NCBI RefSeq assembly: GCF_024139115.2
Contig: NC_085140.1
Coordinates: 45,850,180 to 45,914,179, forward strand
DNA from: Armigeres subalbatus
Taxonomy: Eukaryota > Arthropoda > Insecta > Diptera > Culicidae
Length of the DNA: 64,000 nucleotides
Direction: 5' to 3'
Below are positions 31,769 through 42,541 of this stretch, one piece after another (positions within the stretch are counted from its first letter, which is position 1; each line of letters begins with the position of its first letter). Below the pieces are notes generated by a model. The model searched no databases and was not told where the DNA came from. It saw nothing but the letters and a program-made list of their open reading frames with translations. A program made the translations under genes and the position numbers.

Positions 31769-32288
31769 GTCGTAACCGCAAGTTCAGAACATCCGAACTT
31801 AAATTTAAACCGAAACCGCGACTATTCGCACCAACAATCGTTCACAGAATGACGAGAGAATCTAGATGGATATTCTTCAGCATCAAATCAGTTCTTTTCT
31901 CACACATACACAATCACAAACGACCCATTTCAAGGCATTCGCTAGTTTTCTCTCTCGCTATTTCCTACTTCAAACTTTCGCAACGCTCGTGCAATGCGAG
32001 GGACCGTCTTCGGCTATGTCATCCCTTCTCTCTCATAACTGTAACTTAAGCATCTTTTCTTCTCTGGCACACCGTAGATTTTTCGTTGCAATTTCTGCTG
32101 CGCGTCATCGTACGCATCAGTTTGGATACTTTCATCATTGATAGTCTTTATCGGTTCAACAGAATTGGGCGTTTATTCTTTTTTTAATAAACCAGTAATT
32201 TGATAACTGTTCATATTAAATTATTATTATTTCACAAACATTTGTTTGTAAACTTGATTTATATTTTGTATTCCTTATATTCACTACA
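31769..32288 (+). mobile_element. 520-bp LTR-like repeat, left copy
   Basis: It is nearly identical to 37835-38354, with two compensating 1-bp indels near GCACACCGTAGATTTTTCG. It ends in CACTACA, and the right copy begins TGTCGTAACC, giving TG...CA ends as in LTRs. An AATAAA is at about 32197. No primer-binding site, polypurine tract or matching 5-bp flank was found, so the LTR identity is inference. Confidence 0.55.
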
Positions 32289-32810
32289 TTCGTCCTCTTC
32301 TCTACTCTTTTGAGTTTTATATATCCAATAGGGCTTATGTTTCGTATCACTAGCACTATATTTCTGGTACATGGTACGCGGTGATCCAATTCAAATAAAA
32401 TCTTATTCAATTCCAGAAGATTCAAGCCAAACAGGATGTAGCATGATTCAAATCAAATCCAAATTGAATTAAGGTTGCGTGGCCGAAAGGGTAACCGCTT
32501 GAGTCGTCCAGTACCGATAAAATCAAGGTTTATTTTTTATACGCGAAAGGTATACAAACACACCACCACACCACCGAACATTTCCACAGCCTCTTATTAT
32601 CGAATATATAAATTATCAAATGCATAACAATTTCATCTAATTTAAATATTCCTATAAGAATGCAAATCCAACCCTATCCAACCAAATTCAATTTACAGTA
32701 AGTACAAATCAAATCTAATCAATATTTTAATCCAATCTAATTTTAATGGATTCCAATTCTTATCTATCTTCTTTATCTTCTACACGCCAACTGGACCTTG
32801 ATCTTGGCCA
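32289..32810. other. Unassigned sequence before the tandem duplication
   Basis: AT-rich. A short tRNA-like word (GCGTGGCCGAAAGGGTAACC) at 32465-32485 is not accompanied by a B box or fold, so no tRNA is called. Confidence 0.4.
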
Positions 32811-32899
32811 CTACACTCCAACTGGACCTTGGCCTATTTTCTTGGCCTTACAAGCATTTCCTCAGTTATTAATTGAAAGCTTTTCTATGCCCATCATTA

Positions 32900-33060
32900 C
32901 ATGAGTATGTATCTTGTGTGGCAAGTACAATGGATACACTATGCCCAGGAAGTCAAGAATGTGTCCTACCTAAAATAATCTCAGACCGGACGAAAGTCGA
33001 ACTCACCATCTCCGGATTGGCAATCCAATACTTTGCTCGTAAGCCTAACTGGAGACTTTC
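32900..33060 (-). mobile_element. tRNA-like SINE fragment (unit A)
   Basis: The minus strand contains GATTGCCAATCCGGAGATGG and GAGTTCGACTTTCGTCCGG, a B-box-like motif. Related copies are at 35240-35400 and 38440-38600. This is not the Feilai family. Confidence 0.55.
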
Positions 33061-34230
33061 AAACCTAATATAAAACCCAATTTAAATACAATCCAAAATA
33101 GATTCAAATCAAATATAGTTCCAATCAAACTTCTATCTCAATCAAATCCAAATCCGATACAAATCGAATCTAAATCCCATTCAAACCTTTTCTAAATCCT
33201 ATCCAAATCAAATCCAATAATCGAAATCCAATACAATCAAATCCAATCAAATCCAATCCAATAAACAAAATCCAATACTAATCTAATCACATCCAATCCA
33301 AATCATATAAAATTTCCAACGAAATCCCATCCGAAGCCTTTAAGAATTTGATCCAAATCCAATTCAATCAAAATTCAATTTTAATACACATCCATATAAA
33401 ATCAAAACCCAATCTAAATCCGATGCAAATACTATCAAAATACTAATTCGAATCTAACTTAAATTTAAATCTACTCTGAGTCCAATCCAAATCCAGTCCA
33501 AAAATACGTTATCAATTTTGATTGATCCAAATCCAATTAAAATATTATAAAAATTAAACCCAAATCCAATCCAAATCAAATTCAACCAATCCAAATCAAA
33601 ATGAATATAAATACAATCCAAAGATAATCAATCCTTTCGAATATAAATATAAATCTAATCAAGTTCAAACTAAATCTAATCCTACTCTAACTCAAATCCA
33701 ATTCAAATTTAATTGAAACCCAACTTAAGCTAAATTCAAATACAATCCAAAATCGATTCAAATCCAATCCAAATTAATTCTAAATAAAATTCAAACCCAA
33801 TCTAAATCCAATTCAAGTACAATTTTAAACAATTCAAATCCGATAATTCTATCTGAATCAAATTTCCATCCGATTCAAATCTAATCAAAAACAATCTGAA
33901 TTCAATTCAATACTAATCAATCCAATCCTAATCCAATTCAAACCTTTTATAAATTTAACTCAATCCAAATCAAAATTAAATCATTTTCAAATCCAATTTG
34001 AATTCTCATCCTTAACCAATCCAATTCCCATACAAAAAAAATCAGAATCTTTTTTTTTTCTATTCATCATCAAAACCCATCAATCTAATATCGCTCCAAA
34101 TACAATTTAAATTCAAGTTTTTTTTTTCAAACTATATTCAATCTCAAATCTAATCAAATACTGGAAAAATCTGAAGCCGATTCCAATCTAAATCCATTTC
34201 AATTTTAATTGAAATCCAATACAAATTCCA
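33060..34230. repeat. AT-rich ATCCAA-type satellite in unit A
   Basis: Over 1 kb of degenerate AATCCAAATC/AATCTAATC words with no fixed period. Coding is excluded by stops in all frames. Confidence 0.8.
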
Positions 34231-34585
34231 TCCACAACAAATTCAATCCATATCCACTCCATATTTGTTTTAACTCTCAAATCACACAAAATTGCCAGTT
34301 TTGTATAAAAGTTCAAGAAATAGTTATGAATTGAACATTTCTGGTATTGGAATTTCACCATTTTCTATCTAAATTCAAATCTTTTTCGAATCCAATCTAT
34401 ATATAAACCATATTGAAATCACCGTCCAATACTTCTTTGTTTGAACTAATTTTCGAGTCACCGTGTAAAATGGTCAGTTTTGCATAATAAATATGTCAAG
34501 AATAAGTTATGTTATCATGTTTTTAAACACCTCACAAAATGACTAATTGATTCTTACTTTGTTTATGTTCAATAAATTGTGCTGG

Positions 34586-35009
34586 CAAGGATGTTATCGA
34601 TCATTTAGTAATCTGCGTTCGATCATTTAGTAGCTTGTCAATAACTCATTTCACCGGCCTAATTTCAAAATGTCTTGTATGGTGGACATTTAGTGCGAAG
34701 GTTTTTCTACAACTCTCCTTAATAGGTCGATGTTCGAATTCCACTATTAAAGGAGTTACGGTGCTAGTTTCTATACTAATACTAAATGATAACAAAATAT
34801 GCAATCATTTAGTCTAAGTTACTGCTACTAGCGCTATAGCTCCGTTATTAGTGAAATTCAAACAACGAACTGTTAGGCAGAGTTGTAGAAAAATCTTTGC
34901 ACTAGATGTCCACCATACAACACATTTTTAAATTTAGCCTCTGGAATGAGTTATTGACAAACTACTAAATGATCGAAGGCAGATTACTAAATGATCGATA
35001 ACATCCTTG
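34586..35009. mobile_element. 424-bp hAT-like foldback MITE
   Basis: Inverted ends CAAGGATGTTATCGATCATT and complement, 8-bp target duplication TGTGCTGG at 34578-34585 and 35010-35017. The subterminal motif GATCATTTAGTA occurs twice per arm. Inner sequence (TAACTCATT, GTTGTAGAAAAA, TCCACCATACAACAC) is shared with the MITE at 11419-11804. The uninterrupted site survives in unit B (TTGTGCCGGTACC), confirming the borders. Confidence 0.92.
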
Positions 35010-35239
35010 TGTGCTGGTATCCACACGTCCGCACGATTTTTACTTTTGATATTTTGGCATGCAGGTACGCACCCGTCCTGCATGCACCAAATTTAGATTT
35101 ATTATTTTCTATTTGTTCTTGCGGCTTTTCGAATTCATATCCATCTTCTTTTGCTTCTATAGCTCTACACTCCAACTGGTCCTTGGCCTATTTTCTTGTT
35201 CTTTCAAGCGTTTACTCAGTTATTATTTGCCCACCATTG

Positions 35240-35400
35240 CAGGAGTATGAATTTTGTGTGACAAGTACAATGGATTCACTATGCCCAGGGAGTTGAGAAT
35301 GTTTCCCACCCGAAAACATCCCAGACCGGACGAGAGTCGAACTCGCCATCTGCGGATTGGCAATCCAATGCTTTGCTCGTAAGGTTTACTGGAAACTTTC
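35240..35400 (-). mobile_element. tRNA-like SINE fragment (unit B)
   Basis: Minus-strand GCAGATGGCGAGTTCGACTC and CGTCCGGTCTGGGATG. Paralogous to the copy in unit A through the tandem duplication. Confidence 0.55.
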
Positions 35401-36960
35401 AAACCTAATATAAAATCCAATTTAAATATAATCCAAAATAGATTCAAATCAAATTTAATTCCAATCAAAATTCTATCTCAATCAAATCAAAATCCGATTT
35501 AAATCGAATCTAAATCCCATTCAAATCTTATCTAAATGTTATTCGAATCAAATCTAAATCCAATCCAAATCAAATACAAACCTTAAGAAAACTTAATCAA
35601 ATTCAATACAAATCTAATCAAATACAATCAAATTCCAAACGAAATACCATCCGAAACCTTTAAAATTTTGATCATAACCAAATTGAATCAAAATTCAATC
35701 TAAATACACATCCATATAAAATCAAAACACAATCTAAATCCAATGCAAATACAGTCGGGATTCGCTGGTTGGGATCTTAATACTTGGGTCACTTTTTAGT
35801 TGGGCCTCCGCTGGTTGGGCCATGGCCCAACTAAAAAGCAACCGTACGTCAAAAGTCAATGTAAACACGGAAAACGGGATAGGGCGTCACTGGACATCAT
35901 GTGTGATGTTCAAGTCGAAATACACGTGTTCAAATGGCTGTCAGTTGGCCCAACTAAAAAACCGAATTCGTTAGTTGGGCCGAGGTCGTGGCCCAACCAG
36001 CGAATCGCGACTGTACTATTAAAAATCTAATTCGAATCTAACTTAAATTTAAATCCATTCTGGTCTAATCCAAATCCAGTCCAAGCTAATCTTATCAGTT
36101 TTTGATTGATCCAAATCCAATCTAATGGAAATCCAATCCAAAACAAATCCAATCCAAATTGAATCTGATGACAATCCAATCCAAATCTAATTCAAACTTA
36201 ATTTAAACCAACTCAAGTATTGTAGTAAATCGTATCGAATCCAATTCCGATCAAAATTCCATCTCAATCAACTTCAAATCCAATTTAAAATTAAACCAAA
36301 ACCAAATACAATTCAAATCTTATCTAAATCAAATTCAAATCCAATCCGAATCAAATTAAAAACTTATCCAAATTGAATTCAATCTGAATACAATCCAAAT
36401 ATAATCCAATACAGTCCAAATCCAATCAAATCTAAATATAAATCCAATCAAGTTCAAACACAATCTAATCCTAGTCTAATTCAAATCAAATTCAAATTTA
36501 ATTGAAACCCGACATGAATTAAAATCAAATACAATCCAAAATCGATTCAAATCCAATCCAAATTTTATATAAATAAAATTCAAACCCAATCTAAATCCAA
36601 TTGAAGTGCAATCTAAAACAATTCAAATCCGATAATTCTATCTGAATCAAACTTCAATTTGATTCAAATCTAATCAAAACAATCTGAATTCAATTCTAAT
36701 CAATCCAATCCAAAATCAATCCAATCCTAACCCAATTCAAGCCTTATTTAAATTTAATCTAAACTCAATCCAAATCAAAATCAAATCATTTTTCAATCCA
36801 ATTCGGTTTATCGTCTATAGTCAATCTAATTCCCAATGAAAAAAAAAATCAGTCTTTTTATCAATCTATTCATCATCAAAACCCAATCAAATCTAATATC
36901 GCTCCAAATATAATTTAAATCCAATTCTCTTCAATCCCATTCTTATTTCCAGACCACTGG
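35400..36960. repeat. AT-rich ATCCAA-type satellite in unit B
   Basis: Same family as 33060-34230, interrupted by the MITE at 35752-36013. Confidence 0.8.
35752..36013. mobile_element. 262-bp pogo-like MITE
   Basis: The ends CAGTCGGGATTCGCTGGTTG and complement CAACCAGCGAATCGCGACTG are flanked by TA (35750-35751, 36014-36015). Unit A has the empty TA site at 33430-33431. CAGT starts with a TA target resemble pogo/Tigger-type Tc1/mariner elements. GTTGGGCC words are repeated inside. Confidence 0.85.
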
Positions 36961-37571
36961 CCAGTAAAATGAGTTCCCAATAAAATTCAATCTGTGTCCA
37001 AGATTAATTTCAATGAAAATCTATTCTAATTCGATACACACTCTATCCAAGTTTTTTGTTTATCCAAGCTCAAATCTAATTAAATACTGAACAAATCAGG
37101 GGCCAATTATAACCTAAATCCATTCCAATTTTAATAGGAATTCAATACAAATTCCATCCACAACAAATTAAATCCAAATGCCAACATCAATTCCAATCCA
37201 TATCCACTCCGTATTTGTTCTTACTCTCGAATCATACAAAATTGACAGTTTTGTATAATAGGTCAAGAAATAGTTATGAATTGAACATTTCTGGTATTGA
37301 ATTTCACTATTTTCTATCTAAATTCAAATCTTTTACGAATCCAGTCTATATGTAAACCATATTGAAATCACCATCCAATCCTTCTTTGTTTGAACTAATT
37401 CTCGAGTCATTATGCAAAATGGTCAGTTTTGCATAATATGTCAAGAATAAGTTATGTTATCATGTTTTCAAATACCTCACAAAATGCCTGATTGATTCTT
37501 ATTTTGGTTATGTTCAATAAATTGTGCCGGTACCCACACGTCCGCACGTTTTTTTTATTCTTGGTATTTTG

Positions 37572-37752
37572 GCATGCAGGTACCCACTCGTCCTGCATGC
37601 ACCAAATTTTGATATATTATTTTCTATTCGTTCTTGCTTTTTTTTCAGCACGACTTTTTCTACATGCAGGTACCCACTCGTCCTGCATGCATACGACATT
37701 TTTCTTTTGCAATCGTTTTTCTTTCACTTGCAGGTACCCACCCGTCCTGCAA
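37572..37752. repeat. Three hairpins with a conserved TACCCACYCGT loop
   Basis: GCATGCAGG-TACCCACTCGT-CCTGCATGC (37572-37600), CATGCAGG-TACCCACTCGT-CCTGCATG (about 37673-37689) and TTGCAGG-TACCCACCCGT-CCTGCAA (37728-37752). A fourth copy lies in unit A at 35057-35085. Confidence 0.75.
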
Positions 37753-37834
37753 ACATCTAAATTTCTTCTTCGCATTTGCTTACCTGATATTTACATCACT
37801 TGCTACTAGTTTTCATCACTACCGACCGCGTCAT

Positions 37835-38354
37835 GTCGTAACCGCAAGTTCAGAACATCCGAACTTAAATTTAAACCGAAACCGCGACTATTCGCACCAA
37901 CAATCGTTCACAGAATGACGAGAGAATCTAGATGGATATTCTTCAGCATCAAATCAGTTCTTTTCTCACACATACACAATCACAAACGACCCATTTCAAG
38001 GCATTCGCTAGTTTTCTCTCTCGCTATTTCCTACTTCAAACTTTCGCAACGCTCGTGCAATGCGAGGGACCGTCTTCGGCTATGTCATCCCTTCTCTCTC
38101 ATAACTGTAACTTAAGCATCTTTTCTTCTCTGGCACACGTAGATTTTTTCGTTGCAATTTCTGCTGCGCGTCATCGTACGCATCAGTTTGGATACTTTCA
38201 TCATTGATAGTCTTTATCGGTTCAACAGAATTGGGCGTTTATTCTTTTTTTAATAAACCAGTAATTTGATAACTGTTCATATTAAATTATTATTATTTCA
38301 CAAACATTTGTTTGTAAACTTGATTTATATTTTGTATTCCTTATATTCACTACA
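37835..38354 (+). mobile_element. 520-bp LTR-like repeat, right copy
   Basis: Same as 31769-32288. TGTCGTAACCGCAAG start and CACTACA end. With the left copy it brackets 5.5 kb of non-coding sequence. Confidence 0.55.
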
Positions 38355-38439
38355 GAAGGGTCTTAAAAGTTGCATAAACCGTAACGCTCTGACAGATACC
38401 CTCCCACCCCCTAAAGCGTTATGTAATTTGTGAATGGGT

Positions 38440-38600
38440 CTTGGGTGGTCTCCAGTAACCTTGCGAACAAATGATTTCCAGTCCGAAGAAGGCAAGTTCG
38501 ATTATCTGTCCGATCTAGGATGTATTCTGGTGGGGAACATTCTCGGCTCCCTGTATTTGTATACTTGCTACACATGGTACATATTCGTGCAATTGGTGAG
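38440..38600 (+). mobile_element. tRNA-like SINE fragment, plus strand
   Basis: GGTCTCCAGTAACCTTGCGA, GCAAGTTCGATTATCTGTCC and GGGGAACATTCTCGGCTCCC match the complement of the copies at 32900 and 35240. Confidence 0.5.
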
Positions 38601-39085
38601 AACAGCTTTCAATTAATAGCTGTAGACATTCTAATACAACATGAAGTGGAAAAGCAGTTGATTCGCTAGTCGTTAGATTTTTTCGAACCACCTAAAATTG
38701 TCATCAAGATTCATAATAGTTTCTAAGATATTAAGAGTAGTAACATTGTTCGCCTATGGAGAGTGCCCAAAGCATGACGTAAGAATTGTTATCGGAGATG
38801 CTAATGCACAGAGTTCGATAGAGAGGACTTTTTCCGTTTTTTGGTAAGGAGTAAATTTCGCACCTACTTTGCACGAAAGAATATCCGGCCGGAAGCACAC
38901 CTGGAGACACCTATACGGTGAAACTTGCAACCAGATAGTTCTGGTAGGTGGGCGACATATTTCGATTGTTACCGTTGTGCGGACATTCAGTACTTGAGTA
39001 CATTGACTCTGACCACTAGCTCGCTGTCAGTAAAATTCGAATCGAATCGAAAAAGAAAAAATCACAGCGAACAATGCGTTATGCT
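38601..39085. other. Unassigned sequence
   Basis: No gene or clear repeat recognised. Confidence 0.4.
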
Positions 39086-39481
39086 ACGTACACACCAGTC
39101 AAGCAGTTTGACGAACATTGACTCCGCCCCCAAGAAAACGCTTCGGTTGCTGCTTTGTTTGAACGTGTGTGAAGTTGTTCGAACAATTATTTGACAGTTG
39201 GCGGCTCGGTTGGAAAAAATTAAAACGGTTTGATTTTGGTTTGAGTTGTCGGGGGTGGAGTCAAGGTTCGCCGAACATGTTTGAGCATTTGCAGTGAAGT
39301 TGCACAAACCCCCATATATTTTTTGATGATTGGTGCTCAAGTTGACGCTTCGGTCGTTCGTGTGTGATATTGTTGGTCGAATAAATTGATTGTTCGTACC
39401 GGTGTTGGTAAAACTTGATGGGTGTTTGAATAAACGAGAGGTGGAGTCAATGTTGGTCAAACTGCTTGACCGTGTGTACGT
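39086..39481. mobile_element. 396-bp foldback MITE
   Basis: ACGTACACACCAGTCAAGCA and its near complement TGCTTGACCGTGTGTACGT form inverted ends of about 38 bp, extending through GGAGTCAA. No clear target duplication. A minus-strand open frame across it is a by-product. Confidence 0.75.
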
Positions 39482-39799
39482 TCCATTACAACACCTATCC
39501 AACGATTCTCGGCGGAAGGAGTATCGGCTGAGCACCGCCAGAAGCTCGATTAACGGATAAGTGTAATCAATGTTAGCGACAACATCAACGATCGATCCAT
39601 GGATGGATGAGCACAACAGCACGTTCCCAATGTTCCCAAATAGGTACTTACACAATGTGGCGTTTCATTGTCGAAAAGAATGGCCGAAACATCGCAGTGC
39701 TATTCACCCATAACTTAAACAGGTGCAGAAAGCGCGGCGGTACCTTTCTAGAAGGGTACGCCACTTGCAATTTTGAGAAAATCAAGCAATATTCATATA

Positions 39800-40023
39800 G
39801 GGGAACAGACGGCTTTGGCAGGTTTTGTTCTATTATTGGCAGGGGGGTTTTTGTTAACCGAGTTTTATGAAATTTGGCCTCCGAAGAGGCCAATAAATTT
39901 TAGAATTTGGCCACAATATTCTTTGATATGCAAAGAATGTTTAGGCCAAGTTTGAGCAAAATCAGTCCTAAAAAACCCCCCTGACAATAATAGAACAAAA
40001 CCTGCCAAAGCCGTCATTCCCCC
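39800..40023. mobile_element. TA-flanked GGGG-end MITE, copy 2
   Basis: GGCTTTGGCAGGTTTTGTTC and complement at the ends, TA at 39798-39799 and 40024-40025. Contains a 30-bp internal insertion with a GGCCTCCGAAGAGGCC palindrome relative to the other copies. Confidence 0.85.
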
Positions 40024-40025
40024 TA

Positions 40026-40710
40026 CCTTGATTATAATCTGTTGATCGTGTACTATTTTCATATGTTCACCTTACGCTGATACTGTTAACCGTTCGTTAG
40101 CAACAGAGTGCGTGATACTTCGATCATCTTTTACATCACGCGTTCCCTAATTGGAGCAGTTCGTCAAATTCAACTGTTTCTCCCGAACAGAGAAAGATAG
40201 GAATCTCATTCATACTTCAGATTCCACTCATTCATATATGTAGTAAGTCAGCTCGCCGGCCGGCGCCACCGCTTGTATCCGATTTAGCTAATAGAAATTG
40301 CAACTCGTGCTAACGATCACGAGTTTATCGAGTCGCATCATATCCGGTTTCGCGTACTGGAACCGTTTAAATAATTAGGTCAAACTTGGAATCTTCTCAG
40401 CTATTGTTGTTTGTAACAGTCAATTCTTGAAAACATCATGAAAGGTAGATATATGAAATGTGTTTTCAAAGAAAAATGCTTCTGAGATTAATATCATTTG
40501 GGTTTTAAGCGATGTTCAAATAAATATGTCGTAATAAGCGAATATCAAATTATTGACAGTTGACTTTAATTATACACTGCATGCGTAAGTAAGTACATAA
40601 AATGTTTGTGCATTCAATTACATGAATCTCATTGCTCAGTAGAAACAACAATAATTACTTTAATGGCAGATAGCTTTTAGAACAAATTAGCTGTAGAAGA
40701 TCTTTCAATA
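40026..40710. other. Unassigned AT-rich sequence
   Basis: A short GC patch CGCCGGCCGGCGCC-like at about 40255-40267. No gene recognised. Confidence 0.4.
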
Positions 40711-40712
40711 TA

Positions 40713-41532
40713 GGGTAAGACGATATAATGCGCCCCACCTGGCCAAAACGCCCCCCTTTGATTTCTAGAAAACTATAACTTATTAAGGGTCAAAATCAGT
40801 TGGTACCTATAAGTATTTGTAAACCCATCATTCTATGTGAATGTGGAAGTATTTTTGTATTACGCAATGAAAATAATAGCAAAATACAAACTTTACAGTT
40901 TTGATATAACTTTTCATGTTTGTTTGCTCAACATTCTGGAGTGATTCTAGCATACTGTCCGCAAAATTTGCACTGTAACACTCAGTTGGGCAACAAAATA
41001 ACTTTTCTCAGTGGTTAATATGATATAAAAATGCTTCCATTTTCAAAAATGTAACGATATTCGGAAATATGTATCACTGGCCAAAACGCCCCAGGGTAGG
41101 CAGGACGATATGCCCTTACCAACTGGACACAAGCACAGCGAGCCTGCAGCAGTTGCTTCCAAATTGTATGGAAAATATTGAAACGTAATTCACACCTGCT
41201 TAAATGGACCTATGTTGGTTTTTTAATTCAAGCGCATAAGGATTTGTAACCTTTTTATTATGGGATTGATAAAATATTAATGAAGGGCTATAAAACGTCA
41301 TTGGTTAAGGTGGGGCGTATTGCCCAGGCACTTTTTGAAATTCATTTTTTCACGACTTTTCAAAAAAGCTTTATTACGTGTTATCTGTAATATGTTTATA
41401 TGACTTCTCACGGGCAATGCATTTGCGACTTCCTGGACTACCAAATAACACAAAGTTTGCATAAATTGCGTTGAAAAGTAAGAAAGTTATCAAGGAGTTG
41501 ACTTAGGGGAGGCATATTAGACCGTCTTACCC
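40713..41532. mobile_element. 820-bp TA-flanked MITE
   Basis: The ends GGGTAAGACGATATAATGCG and CATATTAGACCGTCTTACCC are imperfect inverted repeats with TA at 40711-40712 and 41533-41534. Repeated GGCCAAAACGCCCC words lie inside. No coding capacity. Confidence 0.75.
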
Positions 41533-41668
41533 TAATGCAAACGTGAATAACATTAAGGTTCAATTAGCAAAACTCAACCGATCAGATAAGGATGAGATAA
41601 AGCAAAAGCAGTCTAATGGCGACGAAAGTAATAAATCTGATCTTCGCTGGTTGGAATAACTTCTACTA

Positions 41669-41857
41669 GGGGGAAAGACGGATTTGGCAGGTTTTGTTCT
41701 ATTATTGGCAGGGGGTTTTTGTCGACCAAACTTTATGAAATTTGGCCACAATATACTTTGATATGCAAAGAATGTTTATTCCAAATTTGGGCATAATCAG
41801 TCATATAAAACCCCCTGACAATAATAGAACAAAACCTGCCAAAGCCGCCATTCCCCC
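41669..41857. mobile_element. TA-flanked GGGG-end MITE, copy 3
   Basis: GGGGGAAAGACGGATTTGGC and complement GCCAAAGCCGCCATTCCCCC, TA at 41667-41668 and 41858-41859. It follows the pattern of copy 2 without the internal insertion. Confidence 0.85.
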
Positions 41858-41863
41858 TAAATG

Positions 41864-42048
41864 ATTACAGAATATCAATCATTTAAATAAGTTACTGCAA
41901 CTAGCACTTTAACTTCGTAACTAGTAGAATTCAAACAACTGTTAGGTAGAGTTGTAGAAAAAACTTCGCGCTCAAATCCTCCATATAACACATTTTGAAA
42001 TCCAGCCTTTGAAATGATTTATTTTCGAACCGCTCAAACTATCCACGG
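41864..42048. repeat. Half copy of the ATCATTTAGTA MITE family
   Basis: Matches the right half of the 34586-35009 element (GAATTCAAACAACTGTTAGG, AGAGTTGTAGAAAAA, ATAACACATTTTGAAAT) with divergence. Confidence 0.6.
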
Positions 42049-42417
42049 CGTGTGTATGGGGGACCTTTATGACAAAAAAATGAGCATCGCCAAAACTTTC
42101 ACTACGTGAAAATATAGCTCTCAAGCTTTCATTTCGTGACTATTTGAAAAAAATCTACCGAGGGGTCTCGAACAACTTTTTTTTTCTCCCTGAAACGGAT
42201 TTTTGTAGTTGGAAGACCAACGATTATTATTTATCGCGTCCCATTTAAAATGAGATTCCTGGATTTTTTTATTCCAATAATCGTATATAAACTCAGGGGT
42301 ACCCAAATTACCAAGTTATAGTCTAAATTAATAGTTTATTGGAGCTCATGCGTCAAAGTGCATGACGAAGCCAAACTCAAAATTTGGTTGTAAATTTGGT
42401 GGTAAATTTGATGGTAA

Positions 42418-42541
42418 AAAAATGGTAACTTGGCTTAGAAACCTCGCAGTTAATAACTGTGGAAGTGCTGATTGAACACTCAACTGTGAGGCGGCAATGT
42501 CTTAGTGGGGAATGTAATGCCAAAACGAAGAAGGAGAAGTA
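42418..42541 (+). mobile_element. Feilai 3' fragment
   Basis: AATGGTAACTTGGCTTAGAA, CAGTTAATAACTGTGGAAGT and the AAGAAGGAGAAG tail match the end of the complete SINE copies. The tRNA-like head is missing. Confidence 0.75.

Larger units (their letters stand above)
32811..35122. repeat. Tandem duplication unit A
   Basis: Shares its order of parts with 35166-37638: CTCCAACTGG...CCTTGGCCTATTTTCTTG, a tRNA-like SINE fragment, a long ATCCAA-type satellite, and a segment ending GTTCAATAAATTGTG then GGCATGCAGG. It contains a MITE (34586-35009) that unit B lacks. Confidence 0.85.
35166..37638. repeat. Tandem duplication unit B
   Basis: Paralogue of unit A, diverged by many substitutions and indels. 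It contains a 262-bp insertion (35752-36013) absent in A and shows the empty target of the MITE in A at about 37524-37531. Confidence 0.85.

Noticed and set aside
32460..32525. Possible tRNA (GCGTGGCCGAAAGGGTAACC)
   Set aside because: No B box or acceptor stem partner could be found.
31769..38354. A retrovirus-like provirus between the 520-bp repeats
   Set aside because: No gag, protease, RT or integrase sequence lies between them, and no primer-binding site or polypurine tract is visible.
39062..39655. 197-residue minus-strand open frame
   Set aside because: It runs across a foldback MITE and both flanks, with no recognised domain.
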